Shown here: one piece after another, positions 1 to 10,429 of the stretch
Layout of the letters: each line of letters begins with the position of its first letter
How positions within the stretch are numbered: position 1 is the first letter of the stretch
Position numbers and translations under genes: made by a program
Notes under the pieces: generated by a model
Database searches by the model: none
What the model saw: the letters and a program-made list of their open reading frames with translations, nothing else
What the model was told of the DNA's origin: nothing
Source: Procambarus clarkii
Lineage: Eukaryota; Arthropoda; Malacostraca; Decapoda; Cambaridae
Reading direction: 5' to 3'
Assembly: GCF_040958095.1 (NCBI RefSeq)
Contig: NC_091175.1
Coordinates: 22,088,659 to 22,152,658 of the forward strand
Length of the DNA: 64,000 nucleotides

Positions 1-1095
1 TAGTGCCGGAGGCTATCTACTTGTGGGCGGAGTTAGCTACTAGGTTCCCCAATATAAACTCGGAGAGCTATCCAGCATGAAGCATTAACAGACAGAACAA
101 CAGAAGACAGCAGAGCAGACGGCCCTAGCAGGGAGGCTGTCGGCCGGCAGGGCGGGAGTCTCCGTCAACTACAGACCCCCCCCCCCTCTCTATCCAGCTA
201 TAGGCAGAGACACTTGATGAGTTGAGCAGTAAGGTGACTTGGTCGTGTTTACATATGTTGTGTGATGATCAGGGGCAGTCAAGTTGTAGGGTTCTCGAAT
301 TCTTGGATGATGACTCACTTTGCATATTAAACTGGAACATTTTAATTGAATTGCTAAATTATGATACTTCATGGGAAATATAATTATGAATTTATTATTT
401 AAATTGTGTTTAACTTTGTTCCCTAGAGATTTGAGTTGAGGTGAGAAAGCCTCTGTGGTTACTGGTTTCATGATATTAACGAGTACATGTTTGGAGTTGA
501 TACATGGTAATAACATCTTTTGAGAATATTTTGATACAGACAAGTTCCATTCCTTGTCTTGTATGTAATGATCATGAATGGATGGTGGCAGCATTTCGTC
601 TTCTACTATCTACTTTCTACGTCTACTATCTACTCTTCTACTTCTACTATCTACTCTTCTACTTCTACCTATCTACACCTCTCCCTCCACCCCCTCTCTA
701 AACTCTCACTTTCAGCTAATGACCCTCCTCGCTCCTCCCACCTCTCTACCTCTCACCCCAAACCCTCACTAATTACTTCACTATTCATTTCTTTCCTTTC
801 GTTTTCTCGTATACGTTTGTGGCAATGATTCAGTATTCTAGAGTTCTCTCTAGAGTTTCGGGTAGTTGATCAAGTAACGGCACCTTGTAGTCTTAGCACC
901 TAGGTAGTCAAATACCTAGGGTACAAGGTGTTGAACGAGAGAGGTTGCCTTAGGAACTCTGGGAGTGCTCTAGAATAGTTAGCTAACTGGGGACGGGATA
1001 ACGGACTAGAGAGAGCTGTTTCCCCCGGCCTCGTTAGTTAACTGGGGGGTGGAATAATGGACAAGATAGAGCTATTTCCCCCACCCCCCGTTACA
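1..1095 (+). repeat. 5' LTR, partial
   Basis: Base 1 corresponds to base 3400 of the 3' LTR, so about 227 bp of this LTR lie upstream of the window. It ends CCCGTTACA. Differences from the 3' copy include a 4-bp duplication near 578, a different C-run length near 180, and about a dozen substitutions, most of them at 830-965. A pyrimidine-rich stretch at 600-790 holds short CTACTAT-type repeats. Confidence 0.9.
52..58 (+). promoter_or_regulatory. TATA-like box in 5' LTR
   Basis: ATATAAA is followed at about 25-30 bp by a CAT/ACAGAC-rich stretch, as expected for an RNA polymerase II LTR promoter. The same box is present in the 3' LTR at 3451-3457. The transcription start is inferred, not seen. 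Confidence 0.5.
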
Positions 1096-1096
1096 A

Positions 1097-1114
1097 TGGT
1101 GGCAGCGGTGTTGA
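1097..1114 (+). other. Primer-binding site of LTR element
   Basis: TGGTGGCAGCGG begins one base after the LTR end, the usual place for a tRNA 3'-CCA complement. The tRNA species was not identified. Confidence 0.7.
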
Positions 1115-3157
1115 ACAATGTTGTAGGTAGTTGGTGTTCTTTTGAACATTGTTCAGTCCTACGTGTCTTTTTTGCCGCTCAGGCGCTATCAGGGAGATCT
1201 TGACAGGTGTTTAATATTCGCGATTTAGCGAGCTTTGTTCAGGTTAGGAGATGGTGATTCTCTGGTGTTGTGTTTAGTGATTTTGTGAGTTTTGTGGTAT
1301 TCAGGGAATGTTCACCAGAACTTGCGTGTGTAGTGTTTTATGTTAGTAATAAGATTTGGTGATTTGGGGAACTTAGCGGTGTTGGTAGTGCAGGTCAGCT
1401 GAGTGTGACAGGTGACCTCGCATGTCCCACGGGGACACCCAGCCACCGCTGGTCTCCAGGTCAGTGGGGAGTGGCAGGTGTAGTTTTTAAGTAGTGGTTC
1501 TGCTCAGATTATTGCGATCGACTGTTTACTCCATTTGAACGCAATAACCCGAGGTGTACTGGTATTGTACAGCATGCTAGGGGGAGGCTTAGTATGTCAG
1601 TAGACTTCACGTTGGGGACGCTCGACGTTAGATAGTCTGGTCACAGGAGTGGCAACAGTTTTGAGTTGTTGACCGGCGGAGATGCTAGGGAGACACTCTG
1701 GGTCACGTAGGTGGCTGTAGGTTAAGGGTGGGAGTAACGGTTAATTATGTACTTAAGATTAGGAACGGTACAGTTAAGTTAGGCTAGCGTTTTGTCTATT
1801 AGTGTTGATTTTTTTTGTGTGTGACAAGTTAAAAGTAGTGATGACCTTATTCTCTCTTCTCTAACTTTCCTCTGTTACTGTTTTATGTTCCACCAAGTCA
1901 ATATCATTCAGAGTTAATTGGATTATTAAAATTTAAGTGTAGTTGTTGCCAGGAGGAGAGCTTATAATTGGACTGTGTGAACCCTATACAAACTAGAGGG
2001 TCACACAACAAGATGGAACACGGGTATTGTCGCCTTTATGTTCACCCACAGGTGGGAGCCAGAAGAGAGGAGAGACGCACATACAGAAGAGGGAGACGGC
2101 TGCTGTGTACCATACTCACGGGCGTTTATCACCACCACCACGACCAGCCCACTACCTGGAGGTCATGGTTTCACCACCACCACCACCCCAGGGGACCCCA
2201 AGATGCAGCCCTCTCGGTCGGTCAACATTGGTCTACCCATTGGACCCCAAGACGGACGGACCCCAGGACGGACGGACCCCAATGGACCCCAGGTCGTTCT
2301 GCAGACGTACCCAGACGACCCAGTAAAGATGGAAGAGGAGCAACAACGACTCCAGTCTGTCCCACCAACATCGGTCTACCCAGGATGGACCCCAGGACGG
2401 ACGGACCCCAATGGACCCCAGGTCGCTTGTCAAAGACCCATGGGATGAGGAAGAGAGAAGAAAGAAGAGAGAAGAAAGAAGAGAGAAGAAAGAAGAGAAG
2501 ATAAGACAAGCTGAGTGAGACATGATACCTAGTGTCCCTTGCTGGTGTCAGCATCATTGCATGGAGCGTAATTGCAAGACAGGATCGTTTGCCTTGACTG
2601 GCCGCCCCTCCTACAAGCATGTTGCTCTGTTGAGTGATTCTTCCTGTGTCATGCGGACTTGATGTGGCTGTCAGAAGTAGCTCTCTGAAGGAGGCGTGCT
2701 GGAGCAACAGGGAGGAAGAAGTGTAGGATGGGATTTCTACTGTTGGCAACTATATGAAGGTCTCGAAACTTGTAGTCCCTATAGCTGTGAAGAACCCCAA
2801 TATACGTCTCTCATGGTGACTGACGTAGGGCCAATTACAGATCAGCTGGGACAACCGAATTCCACGGTCCTGTGCGCAGTTCAGGTAGTAACGGCTTTCG
2901 GGTTGACCAAGTGTTGTTGTGCGTTAACGACGGAGAAGCGACGGAGGCAGTTGTGTTGAAGAAATGTGGTACAGGATTATCTACAAGACCAAGCAGTGAC
3001 GTCGCCCAGCCAGAGACAATGGACGTCTGTCTATATATTTCATTTTTTAGAGTAGGATGATGTATATTTGTTTAGCTAGGATGTATTTTTTTTTTTCGTT
3101 AATAAAGTTGTTGCACACAGCTAGCTTGCTTTAGCAGTGTTGCAAAAACTTTATTTC

Positions 3158-3172
3158 GGGGAGAAGGGGAGA
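3158..3172 (+). other. Polypurine tract
   Basis: GGGGAGAAGGGGAGA directly abuts the TGTAAC start of the 3' LTR. It is the expected primer site for plus-strand DNA synthesis. Confidence 0.85.
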
Positions 3173-4489
3173 TGTAACACTGTAAGGTGTTTGGTTTAGT
3201 TTAATACATACTTAGAGTACATGAGTCACAGACAAGGATCTGAGAGGCGCCAGTTGTCTGCCTGAGATCTCACACCTCAAAGCGTTAATGACCTCAAGTG
3301 ACCTGAGGTCAGATCATGAGAATTTCACCTTGCTTCCGCTAAGCTCTTAATTGTAGTCTGGTAGCCTTCAAACAAGCCGACGTTTAAGGAGTGGCTTGGT
3401 AGTGCCGGAGGCTATCTACTTGTGGGCGGAGTTAGCTACTAGGTTCCCCAATATAAACTCGGAGAGCTATCCAGCATGAAGCATTAACAGACAGAACAAC
3501 AGAAGACAGCAGAGCAGACGGCCCTAGCAGGGAGGCTGTCGGCCGGCAGGGCGGGAGTCTCCGTCAACTACAGACCCCCCCCCCTCTCTATCCAGCTATA
3601 GGCAGAGACACTTGATGAGTTGAGCAGTAAGGTGACTTGGTCGTGTTTACATATGTTGTGTGATGATCAGGGGCAGTCAAGTTGTAGGGTTCTCGAATTC
3701 TTGGATGATGACTCACTTTGCATATTAAACTGGAACATTTTAATTGAATTGCTAAATTATGATACTTCATGGGAAATATAATTATGAATTTATTATTTAA
3801 ATTGTGTTTAACTTTGTTCCCTAGAGATTTGAGTTGAGGTGAGAAAGCCTCTGTGGTTACTGGTTTCATGATATTAACGAGTACATGTTTGGAGTTGATA
3901 CATGGTAATAACATCTTTTGAGAATATTTTGATACAGACAAGTTCCATTCCTTGTCTTGTATGTAATGATCATGAATGGTGGCAGCATTTCGTCTTCTAC
4001 TATCTACTTTCTACGTCTACTATCTACTATTCTACTTCTACTATCTACTCTTCTACTTCTACCTATCTACACCTCTCCCTCCACCCCCTCTCTAAACTCT
4101 CACTTTCAGCTAATGACCCTCCTCGCTCCTCCCACCTCTCTACCTCTCACCCCAAACCCTCACTAATTACTTCACTATTCATTTCTTTCCTTTCGTTTTC
4201 TCGTATACGTTTGTGGCAATGATTCTGTATTCTAGAGTTCTCTCTAGAGTTTCGGGTAACTGATCAAGTGACGACGCCTTGTAGTCTTAGCACCTAGGTA
4301 GTCGAATACCTAGGTTACAAGGTGTTGAACGAGAGAGGCTGCCTTAGGATCTCTGGAGGTGCTCTAGAATAGTTAGCTAACTGGGGACGGGATAACGGAC
4401 TAGAGAGAGCTGTTTCCCCCGGCCTCGTTAGTTAACTGGGGGGTGGAATAATGGACAAGATAGAGCTATTTCCCCCACCCCCCGTTACA
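3173..4489 (+). repeat. 3' LTR, complete
   Basis: 1317 bp, TGTAACACTG to CCCGTTACA. A TATA-like ATATAAA lies at 3451-3457. It includes the direct repeat of the 5' LTR from 3400 onward and is preceded by the purine tract. Confidence 0.9.
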
Positions 4490-5061
4490 ACGCTCCACCG
4501 ACGACGTGTTGCATAGGGTAAATTGTTGCACGGAACGGTGGGGAAGCCTACTAGCACCTCGGTTGGCGTCGCCTTGGTACTGAAAGGCAATTACATTGTA
4601 GAAATCTTCTACATAATAGGTAACTACAAATACATCCTAAATTATAAGGGTAACTGTAGAAATCTTCAGCCAATATCTGTGCAATTTATATTCAAGCACT
4701 GTAAATTCCTTCTGTATTCCTTGAAAACAATGAAAATAATCATCTATTTAGATGGTAAATTTAATAAAGACACGTACGGGATTTTATTATTTTATATACG
4801 GCCTAACGACAACTAGCCTAAATGTTAACTGTGGCCACATGATAACAAACAGGTGAACCTAGCTGCCGAGCCGCGTGTCCGTTGATGTGGAGACTTGAGC
4901 AATTCTTCATCCTCCAGCTGCTGCTTGAAAGGCGTTGATTTTGGAATTGCAGATATGCTAGTCTGGGACACGGCTATTATGCCAGATAACGTGGCACCGC
5001 TCTACTGGTCGTGGGAGCGAAATAAGTAGGGTCATAACGTAACTCTGCTAAACAGTCTCTG
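4490..5061. other. Intergenic, nothing recognised
   Basis: AT-rich sequence between the LTR element and a SINE. The 97-aa open frame at 4523-4816 shows no family motif. Confidence 0.4.
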
Positions 5062-5317
5062 CAGTCTCCGTGGTGTTCGTTCCGCGAGCGCTATGTCATG
5101 GGTTCGTATCCTGGCCGGGGAGGATTTACTGGGCGCAAATCCTTAACTGTAGCCTCTGTTTAACACAACAGTAAAATGTGTACTTGGATGAAAAAACTAT
5201 TCTTCGCGGCAGGGGATCGTATTCCAGGGACCTGCCCGAAACGCTACGCGTACTAGTGGCTGTACAAGAATGTAACAACTTTTATATATATCTAAAAAAA
5301 AAAAAAAAAAAAAAAAA
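5062..5317 (+). mobile_element. tRNA-headed SINE (family 1) with A tail
   Basis: The head contains a polymerase III B-box-like GGTTCGTATCC, then a body with GGGAGGATTTACTGGG-type and CTAGTGGCTGTACAAGAATG motifs, and a long A run at 5286-5307. The body matches the copy at 25317-25583. The A-box region is diverged here. Confidence 0.75.
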
Positions 5318-5804
5318 CGTTGTCAATGGCGTCCGAGACGCCCTCTCCTACTCTCGTGACGCTCTCCAGTCTTCCCCCCTCTTCCCCATTGCGCATGCGC
5401 GGCTCTCGATAGACATCTCGAGCGTAAATGAATATGTATATATCGCAATTGACTAAGGAAGGAAAAGGTAGTGACGAGTATTAATATCACATTAAATTCT
5501 TCTGTGATAAAATAGAATTTCGCGTAACATAAATTGGTTTATTAAAGTTGTGCAGCTATTCGAGGAAATTAAAGTAAAATCATTTACGTTAAAGTAATTT
5601 CCTCTAGAATGTTTAATATCAACTAAATAAGGGAGTTCCAGTGAGTAGTAGTATACTACGAAATTAAACTTATTAGTAAGTAACTATTTTTAGTAAAGGA
5701 AATGATAAACTGGACTCTGTTATAAATCCAACTAAATGTGGAGAGAATTCATGTTACTGCCTGTCGTTCCTCACGTCGCCACTCTGACTAGGAAGAATCT
5801 GGCA
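5318..5804. other. Intergenic, nothing recognised
   Basis: AT-rich sequence between the SINE tail and the CR1 nest. No gene or clear repeat was seen. Confidence 0.4.
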
Positions 5805-5902
5805 ACATAAGAACAAAGGTAACTGCAGAAGGCCTATTGGCCCATACGAGGTATCTCCTATTCTATAACCACCCAATCCCACTCATATACTTGTCCAACC
5901 CG
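5805..5902 (-). mobile_element. CR1 copy E, segment 1 (3' end)
   Basis: Minus-strand 3' end of ORF2 plus the short 3' UTR and one tail octamer. E is cut here by copy A. The last five bases, ACCCG (5898-5902), recur at 9836-9840 as A's target duplication. Confidence 0.85.
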
Positions 5903-5967
5903 CATAAGAACATAAGAACAAAGGTAACTGCAGAAGGCCTATTGGCCCATACGAGGCAGCTCCTATT

Positions 5968-8904
5968 CTATAACCACCCAATCCCACTCATATACTTGTC
6001 CAACCCGTGCTTGAAACAATCGAGGGACCCCACCTCCACAATGTTACGCGGCAATTGGTTCCACAAATCAACAACCCTGTTACTGAACCAGTATTTACCC
6101 AAGTCTTTCCTAAATCTAAACTTATCCAATTTATATCCATTGTTTCGTGTTCTGTCCTGTGTTGATACTTTTAATACCCTATTAATATCCCCCCGGTTAT
6201 GTCCATTCATCCACTTGTAAACCTCTATCATGTCACCCCTAACTCTTCGCCTTTCCAGTGAATGCAACTTAAGCTTTGTTAATCTTTCTTCATATGAAAG
6301 ATTTCTAATTTGGGGAATTAACTTAGTCATCCTACGCTGGACACGTTCAAGTGAATTTATATCCATTCTATAATATGGCGACCAAAACTGAACTGCATAA
6401 TCTAAATGGGGCCTAACTAGAGCAAGATATAGCTTGAGAACCACACCAGGTGTCTTGTTACTAACGCTGCGATTAATAAATCCAAGTGTCCGATTTGCCT
6501 TATTACAAACATTTATGCATTGATCCTTTTGTTTTAAATTCTTACTAATCATAACTCCCAGATCCCTTTCGCAATCCGACTTCGCAATCACAACACCATC
6601 TAGCTCGTATCTTGTAACTCTATCATCATTACCTAACCTCAGAACTTTACATTTATCAGCATTAAACTGCATCTGCCAATCCTTTGACCATTTCAAAACC
6701 CTATCTAGATCAACTTGAAGTGATAGTGAGTCCTCCTCCGAATTAATTTCCCTACCGATTTTCGTATCATCGGCAAATTTGCAAATGTTGCTACTCAAAC
6801 CTGAATCTAAATCATTTATATATATTATAAACAACAGAGGTCCCAGGACAGAGCCTTGAGGCACTCCACTTACAACATTTTCCCACTCTGACTTGATTCC
6901 ATTTATACTAACTCTCTGTTTCCTTTGGTATAGCCATGCCCTAATCCAGCTTAATATAGCACCCCCAATACCATGAGACTCTATTTTTTTAATCAGTCTT
7001 TCATGTGGCACTGTATCAAAAGCTTTGCTAAAGTCAAGGTATACAACATCGCAATCCTTACCACTATCAACTGCCTCAACAATGCTAGAATAAAAAGATA
7101 ACAAATTTGTTAAACATGAACGGCCATTTATAAAACCATGTTGCGACTCAATTATTAATTTATGCTTTTCAAGATGAAGACGAATTTTATTTGCTATTAT
7201 AGATTCGAGTAACTTTCCCACAATAGACGTTAGGCTAATTGGTCGATAGTTAGACGCAAGTGATCTATCTCCTTTCTTAAAAACTGGTATCACATTAGCA
7301 ACTTTCCAAAACTCTGGCACTCTGCCTGACTCTACTGATTTATTAAATATGGTTGACAGTGGGTCACAAAGCTCCTCTTTGCATTCTTTAAGCACCCTAG
7401 CAAACACTTCATCCGGCCCTGGGGATTTGTTTGGTTTGAGTTTTACTATTTGTTTAAGAACATCCTCCCTGGTAACTGCTAAACTCGTCAACCTGTCCTC
7501 GTCCCCACCCACATAGACTTGTTCGGCTGAAGGCATATTGTTAAGTTCCTCTTTAGTAAATACAGATACAAAATATTTATTAAAAATACTACTCATCTCT
7601 TCATCACTATCTGTTATTTGACCTGTCTCAGTTTTTAATGGACCTATCCTTTCCCTAGTCTTAGTACGATATAACTGAAAAAACCCTTTAGGATTTGTCT
7701 TTGCTTGCCCTGCTATGCGAACTTCATAGTTTCTTTTTGCTTTCCTTATCTCTTTTTTAACATTTCTAACCAGTTGTACGAATTCCTGTTCTAAAGTGAC
7801 CTCCCCATTTTTAATCCTTTTGTACCAAGCTCTCTTTTTACCTATAAGGTTCTTCAAATTCTTTGTTATCCACTTTGGGTCATTAGTATATGATCTATTC
7901 AATTTGTATGGTATACTACGTTCCTGTGCTTTGTTTAGAATATTCTTAAATAAGTTATATATTGAATCCACATCGAAATCCCCATTTAAGTCACCTATCG
8001 CTGGGTTCATGTCTCGCTCCAAGACCGGCCCACTCCCCATACCCAAGCCTTTCCAATCAATTTGACCCAAAAAATTTCTTAGGCTATTAAAATCAGCTTT
8101 TCGAAAATCTGGCACTTTAACAGAATTTTCTCCTACTGGTCTATTCCATTCTATGCTAAATCTGATTTCTTTGTGATCACTGCTCCCTAGCTCACTCCCT
8201 ATTTCGATGTCATTAATTTGCGTTTCCCTGTTAGTTAACACTAAATCTAAAATATTATTTTCCCGTGTTGGTTCCTTAATGTGTTGCGTAAGAAAGCAAT
8301 CGTCAATTAATTCTAGAAAATCTTCTGCTTCACTATTCCCTGTTTTGTTCAACCAGTTTATTCCGCTAAAATTAAAGTCACCCATGACATAAATACTGTT
8401 AGATCTAGATGCTCTAGATATTTCATCCCATAGATGCTTTGCTTCCATTCTGTCTAAATTTGGTGGCCTATATATTACTCCTATTATAATATTATTAGCT
8501 TTTTCGTTTAATTCAATCCAAATAGTTTCTGTGTGTGGCTCCGTTTTGATTCCCTCTTTGAGACTACATTTCAAATTGTCCCTAACATATATGGCTACTC
8601 CACCTCCTCGTCTAATATATCTATCTGTGTGAAATAGTTTAAATCCATATATTTGATATTCAGCTAATAGTTCTCTATTTTCTACTTTCATCCACGTTTC
8701 GGTAAGTGCAATAATATCTATTTTTTCTGTGCAGACAAGAGCATTTAATTCGTTAATTTTATTTCTTAGACTTCTACTGTTAGTGTAATATACCCTAAGT
8801 GAATTGTTATTTTGCGGACCTTCTCTTTCCCTGATCGTTTTGCCAATTCCTTTCTCCCACAAACACATACTTTTATTACCTCCTTCCTCCAAATCAATTC
8901 CCAT
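5968..8904 (-). CDS. CR1 ORF2: endonuclease-reverse transcriptase
   Basis: This is the replication enzyme of the LINE: it nicks target DNA and copies the element RNA at the nick. The frame is open up to 8937 (989 codons, with a non-ATG first codon). The first ATG is at 8904, 11 bases past the ORF1 stop, which suggests reinitiation. The APE-type endonuclease comes first: NSRSL and LTETW (about residues 53-82 of the open frame), YRPPN, GDFNFSGINW and SSDHK. The RT follows: a KPNKSPGPDE lead, NYRPISLTS, motif A YLDFSKAFDT, motif B GVPQGSVLGP and motif C FADD. The C-terminal VQRRMTKLIPQIRNLSYEERL block is typical of CR1/Jockey-group LINEs. No stop or frameshift is seen. Compared with sister copies, one Arg in the CINVRNKANR block is Cys here. 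Confidence 0.93.
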   Translation of the reverse strand: MGIDLEEGGNKSMCLWEKGIGKTIREREGPQNNNSLRVYYTNSRSLRNKINELNALVCTEKIDIIALTETWMKVENRELLAEYQIYGFKLFHTDRYIRRGGGVAIYVRDNLKCSLKEGIKTEPHTETIWIELNEKANNIIIGVIYRPPNLDRMEAKHLWDEISRASRSNSIYVMGDFNFSGINWLNKTGNSEAEDFLELIDDCFLTQHIKEPTRENNILDLVLTNRETQINDIEIGSELGSSDHKEIRFSIEWNRPVGENSVKVPDFRKADFNSLRNFLGQIDWKGLGMGSGPVLERDMNPAIGDLNGDFDVDSIYNLFKNILNKAQERSIPYKLNRSYTNDPKWITKNLKNLIGKKRAWYKRIKNGEVTLEQEFVQLVRNVKKEIRKAKRNYEVRIAGQAKTNPKGFFQLYRTKTRERIGPLKTETGQITDSDEEMSSIFNKYFVSVFTKEELNNMPSAEQVYVGGDEDRLTSLAVTREDVLKQIVKLKPNKSPGPDEVFARVLKECKEELCDPLSTIFNKSVESGRVPEFWKVANVIPVFKKGDRSLASNYRPISLTSIVGKLLESIIANKIRLHLEKHKLIIESQHGFINGRSCLTNLLSFYSSIVEAVDSGKDCDVVYLDFSKAFDTVPHERLIKKIESHGIGGAILSWIRAWLYQRKQRVSINGIKSEWENVVSGVPQGSVLGPLLFIIYINDLDSGLSSNICKFADDTKIGREINSEEDSLSLQVDLDRVLKWSKDWQMQFNADKCKVLRLGNDDRVTRYELDGVVIAKSDCERDLGVMISKNLKQKDQCINVCNKANRTLGFINRSVSNKTPGVVLKLYLALVRPHLDYAVQFWSPYYRMDINSLERVQRRMTKLIPQIRNLSYEERLTKLKLHSLERRRVRGDMIEVYKWMNGHNRGDINRVLKVSTQDRTRNNGYKLDKFRFRKDLGKYWFSNRVVDLWNQLPRNIVEVGSLDCFKHGLDKYMSGIGWL

Positions 8905-8915
8905 ACCTCTATCTA

Positions 8916-9767
8916 CTAACAGTTTAAACCCAAACAAACACCTCTAACCACTTCTTCTAGCGAGTTCGCAACAGCAACAACCCCAGCTCTCGATAGATGC
9001 ACCCCATCACGAGCATACATTTCATTTCTTCCATAGAAGTGTTCCCAGTTGTCTATGAAAGATATTGCATTTGATTTGCAATATCTTTCCAGCCGGCAAT
9101 TGACACCAAGTGCCCTCGATATCCATTCATTTCCCACTCCCTTTCTTGGAAGAATGCCACATATGATCGGGATTCCTCCCTTGCTCCTAACTAACTCTAT
9201 GGCTGTTTTATACCTCTGAATCAGTTCCTCACTCCTGACTCGACCAACATCATTTCCTCCCACGCTAATGCAAATAATGGGATTGTTCCCATTACCAGCC
9301 ATAATATCATTCATGTTGTTTATAATATCACCAATGCCAGCTCCGGGATAGCAAACCCTTAACCTGTTCCCCCTATCTCTAGCACAAAACGTTCTATCCA
9401 AATACCTTATCTGGGAATCTCCCACAACTAATGTTTGCTTAGGTACTTTCTTTACTTTCTGAGGGGCCTGCGCTTCCTTTCTCTTCGTTGCTTTCCCTTT
9501 TGCGCGATCCACAGTCTCTCCACAGCACTCGTCCTCCAAAACGTCAAATGAATTTGAAGTTGCTATGGCGTTTGAAGGCGGCTTTATCAAAGTCTTCTTA
9601 AGGCCCCTGTCTTTCGCAACTCTCCAAGACGAGGTCCCTTTACTGCTGGTCTCCTCCTTCGTTACTTCTCGTTGTTTTTTAAGCTGACGCACCTCCTCCC
9701 GCAGAGAGTCCAACTCTGTCCTCAGGGCTCCCACTAGAGTCACCAGGTCCTTCACTACAACTTCCAT
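8916..9767 (-). CDS. CR1 ORF1: coiled coil plus SGNH/GDSL esterase-like domain
   Basis: 283 aa from the ATG at 9767. The open frame runs upstream to 9791 only by a GTG codon, so I chose the ATG. The N terminus has a leucine/charged heptad stretch (about residues 6-40) that should form a coiled coil. A basic, low-complexity linker follows. The C-terminal ~165 aa carry the SGNH hydrolase blocks: GDSQIRYLD (catalytic Ser), GGNDVGR (Gly/Asn block) and DGVHLSRAG (Asp-x-x-His). Esterase-type ORF1 proteins are known from CR1 LINEs and are thought to act in RNP assembly or membrane/RNA contacts; the substrate is unknown. It lies directly upstream of ORF2 on a shared transcript. Confidence 0.9.
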   Translation of the reverse strand: MEVVVKDLVTLVGALRTELDSLREEVRQLKKQREVTKEETSSKGTSSWRVAKDRGLKKTLIKPPSNAIATSNSFDVLEDECCGETVDRAKGKATKRKEAQAPQKVKKVPKQTLVVGDSQIRYLDRTFCARDRGNRLRVCYPGAGIGDIINNMNDIMAGNGNNPIICISVGGNDVGRVRSEELIQRYKTAIELVRSKGGIPIICGILPRKGVGNEWISRALGVNCRLERYCKSNAISFIDNWEHFYGRNEMYARDGVHLSRAGVVAVANSLEEVVRGVCLGLNC

Positions 9768-9835
9768 ATTGCTATGATAATATAACAACACTCAGGAGCT
9801 CCGGTTAACACAACCTCTCACTGTGACTTCACCTG

Positions 9836-10429
9836 ACCCGCGCTTGAAACAATCGAGGGACACCACCTCCACCACGTTACGCGGCAATTGGTTCCACAAA
9901 TCAACAACCCTGTTACTGAACCAGTATTTACCCAAGTCTTTCCTAAATCTAAATTTATCCAATTTATACCCATTGTTTCGTGTTCTGTCTTGTGTTGATA
10001 TTTTTAATACCCTATTAATATCCCCCCTGTTATGTCCATTCATCCACTTGTAAACCTCTATCATGTCACCCCTAACTCTTCGCCTTTCCAGTGAATGCAA
10101 CTTAAGCTTTGTTAATCTTTCTTCATATGAAAGATTTCTAATTTGGGGAATTAACTTAGTCATCCTACGTTGGACACGTTCAAGTGAATTTATATCCGTT
10201 CTATAATACGGCGACCAAAACTGAACTGCATAATCTAAATGGGGCCTAACCAGAGCAAGATATAGCTTAAGAACCACACCAGGTGTCTTGTTACTAACGC
10301 TTCGATTAATAAATCCCAGTGTCCTATTCGCCTTATTACGAACATTCATGCATTGATCCTTTTGTTTTAAATTCTTACTAATCATAACTCCCAGATCCCT
10401 TTCGCAATCCGACTTCGCAATCTCAACAC
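9836..10429 (-). pseudogene. CR1 copy E, segment 2 (ORF2 C-terminal part)
   Basis: Minus-strand remnant encoding the RT thumb and C-terminal region, from the DCERDLG block to SLDCFKRG. At the low end it is cut by copy A and at the high end by copy B. The AACAC at 10425-10429 recurs at 11921-11925. Confidence 0.85.

Larger units (their letters stand above)
1096..3172 (+). other. Internal region of LTR element, no gag-pol seen
   Basis: About 2.08 kb. The longest plus-strand frames (1968-2504 and 2038-2448) are low-complexity, driven by CCACCA runs, two copies of a GGACCCCA/GGACGGAC-rich block (about 2263-2302 and 2387-2426) and a GAAGAGA purine run at 2448-2500. I see no Gag zinc knuckle, protease triad or RT motif. 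An AATAAA at 3101 lies just before the purine tract. This could be a remnant leader plus decayed gag, or non-coding cargo. Confidence 0.7.
1..4489 (+). mobile_element. Non-autonomous LTR retrotransposon (LARD-like), 5' end cut by window
   Basis: Bases 1-1095 repeat at 3400-4489 as direct repeats, and the 3' copy extends back to 3173. This gives an LTR of 1317 bp bounded by TGTAAC...GTTACA. A TGG-initial primer-binding site directly follows the 5' LTR and a purine tract directly precedes the 3' LTR, so the element lies on the plus strand. The ~2.08 kb interior shows no protease, RT, RNase H or integrase reading frame, so it would need proteins from an autonomous relative. The start of the 5' LTR lies outside the window, so the target duplication cannot be checked. 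Confidence 0.88.
5903..9835 (-). mobile_element. CR1 copy A, full length, two intact ORFs
   Basis: About 3.93 kb on the minus strand: a 68-nt 5' UTR, ORF1 (8916-9767), ORF2 (5968-8904 from its first ATG), a ~55-nt 3' UTR, and a tail of TTCTTATG octamers without poly(A), a hallmark of CR1. It is flanked by ACCCG at 5898-5902 and 9836-9840. Both frames are uninterrupted, so this copy is recent and may encode working proteins. Activity is not shown by sequence alone. Confidence 0.9.

Noticed and set aside
190-828. Open frames in the LTR (134 aa minus, 65-89 aa plus)
   Set aside because: They lie wholly in the LTR, recur in the other LTR with frame differences, and have no domain motif.
1968-2504. 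178-aa frame as a Gag protein
   Set aside because: Composition follows simple repeats (His, Arg/Glu runs); no zinc knuckle or capsid-like motif, and overlapping frames look equally good.
5837-6220. Plus-strand frames over CR1 copies (also 7796, 8207, 9823, 12513, 14367)
   Set aside because: They are antisense shadows of ORF2 and recur at the same place in each CR1 copy.
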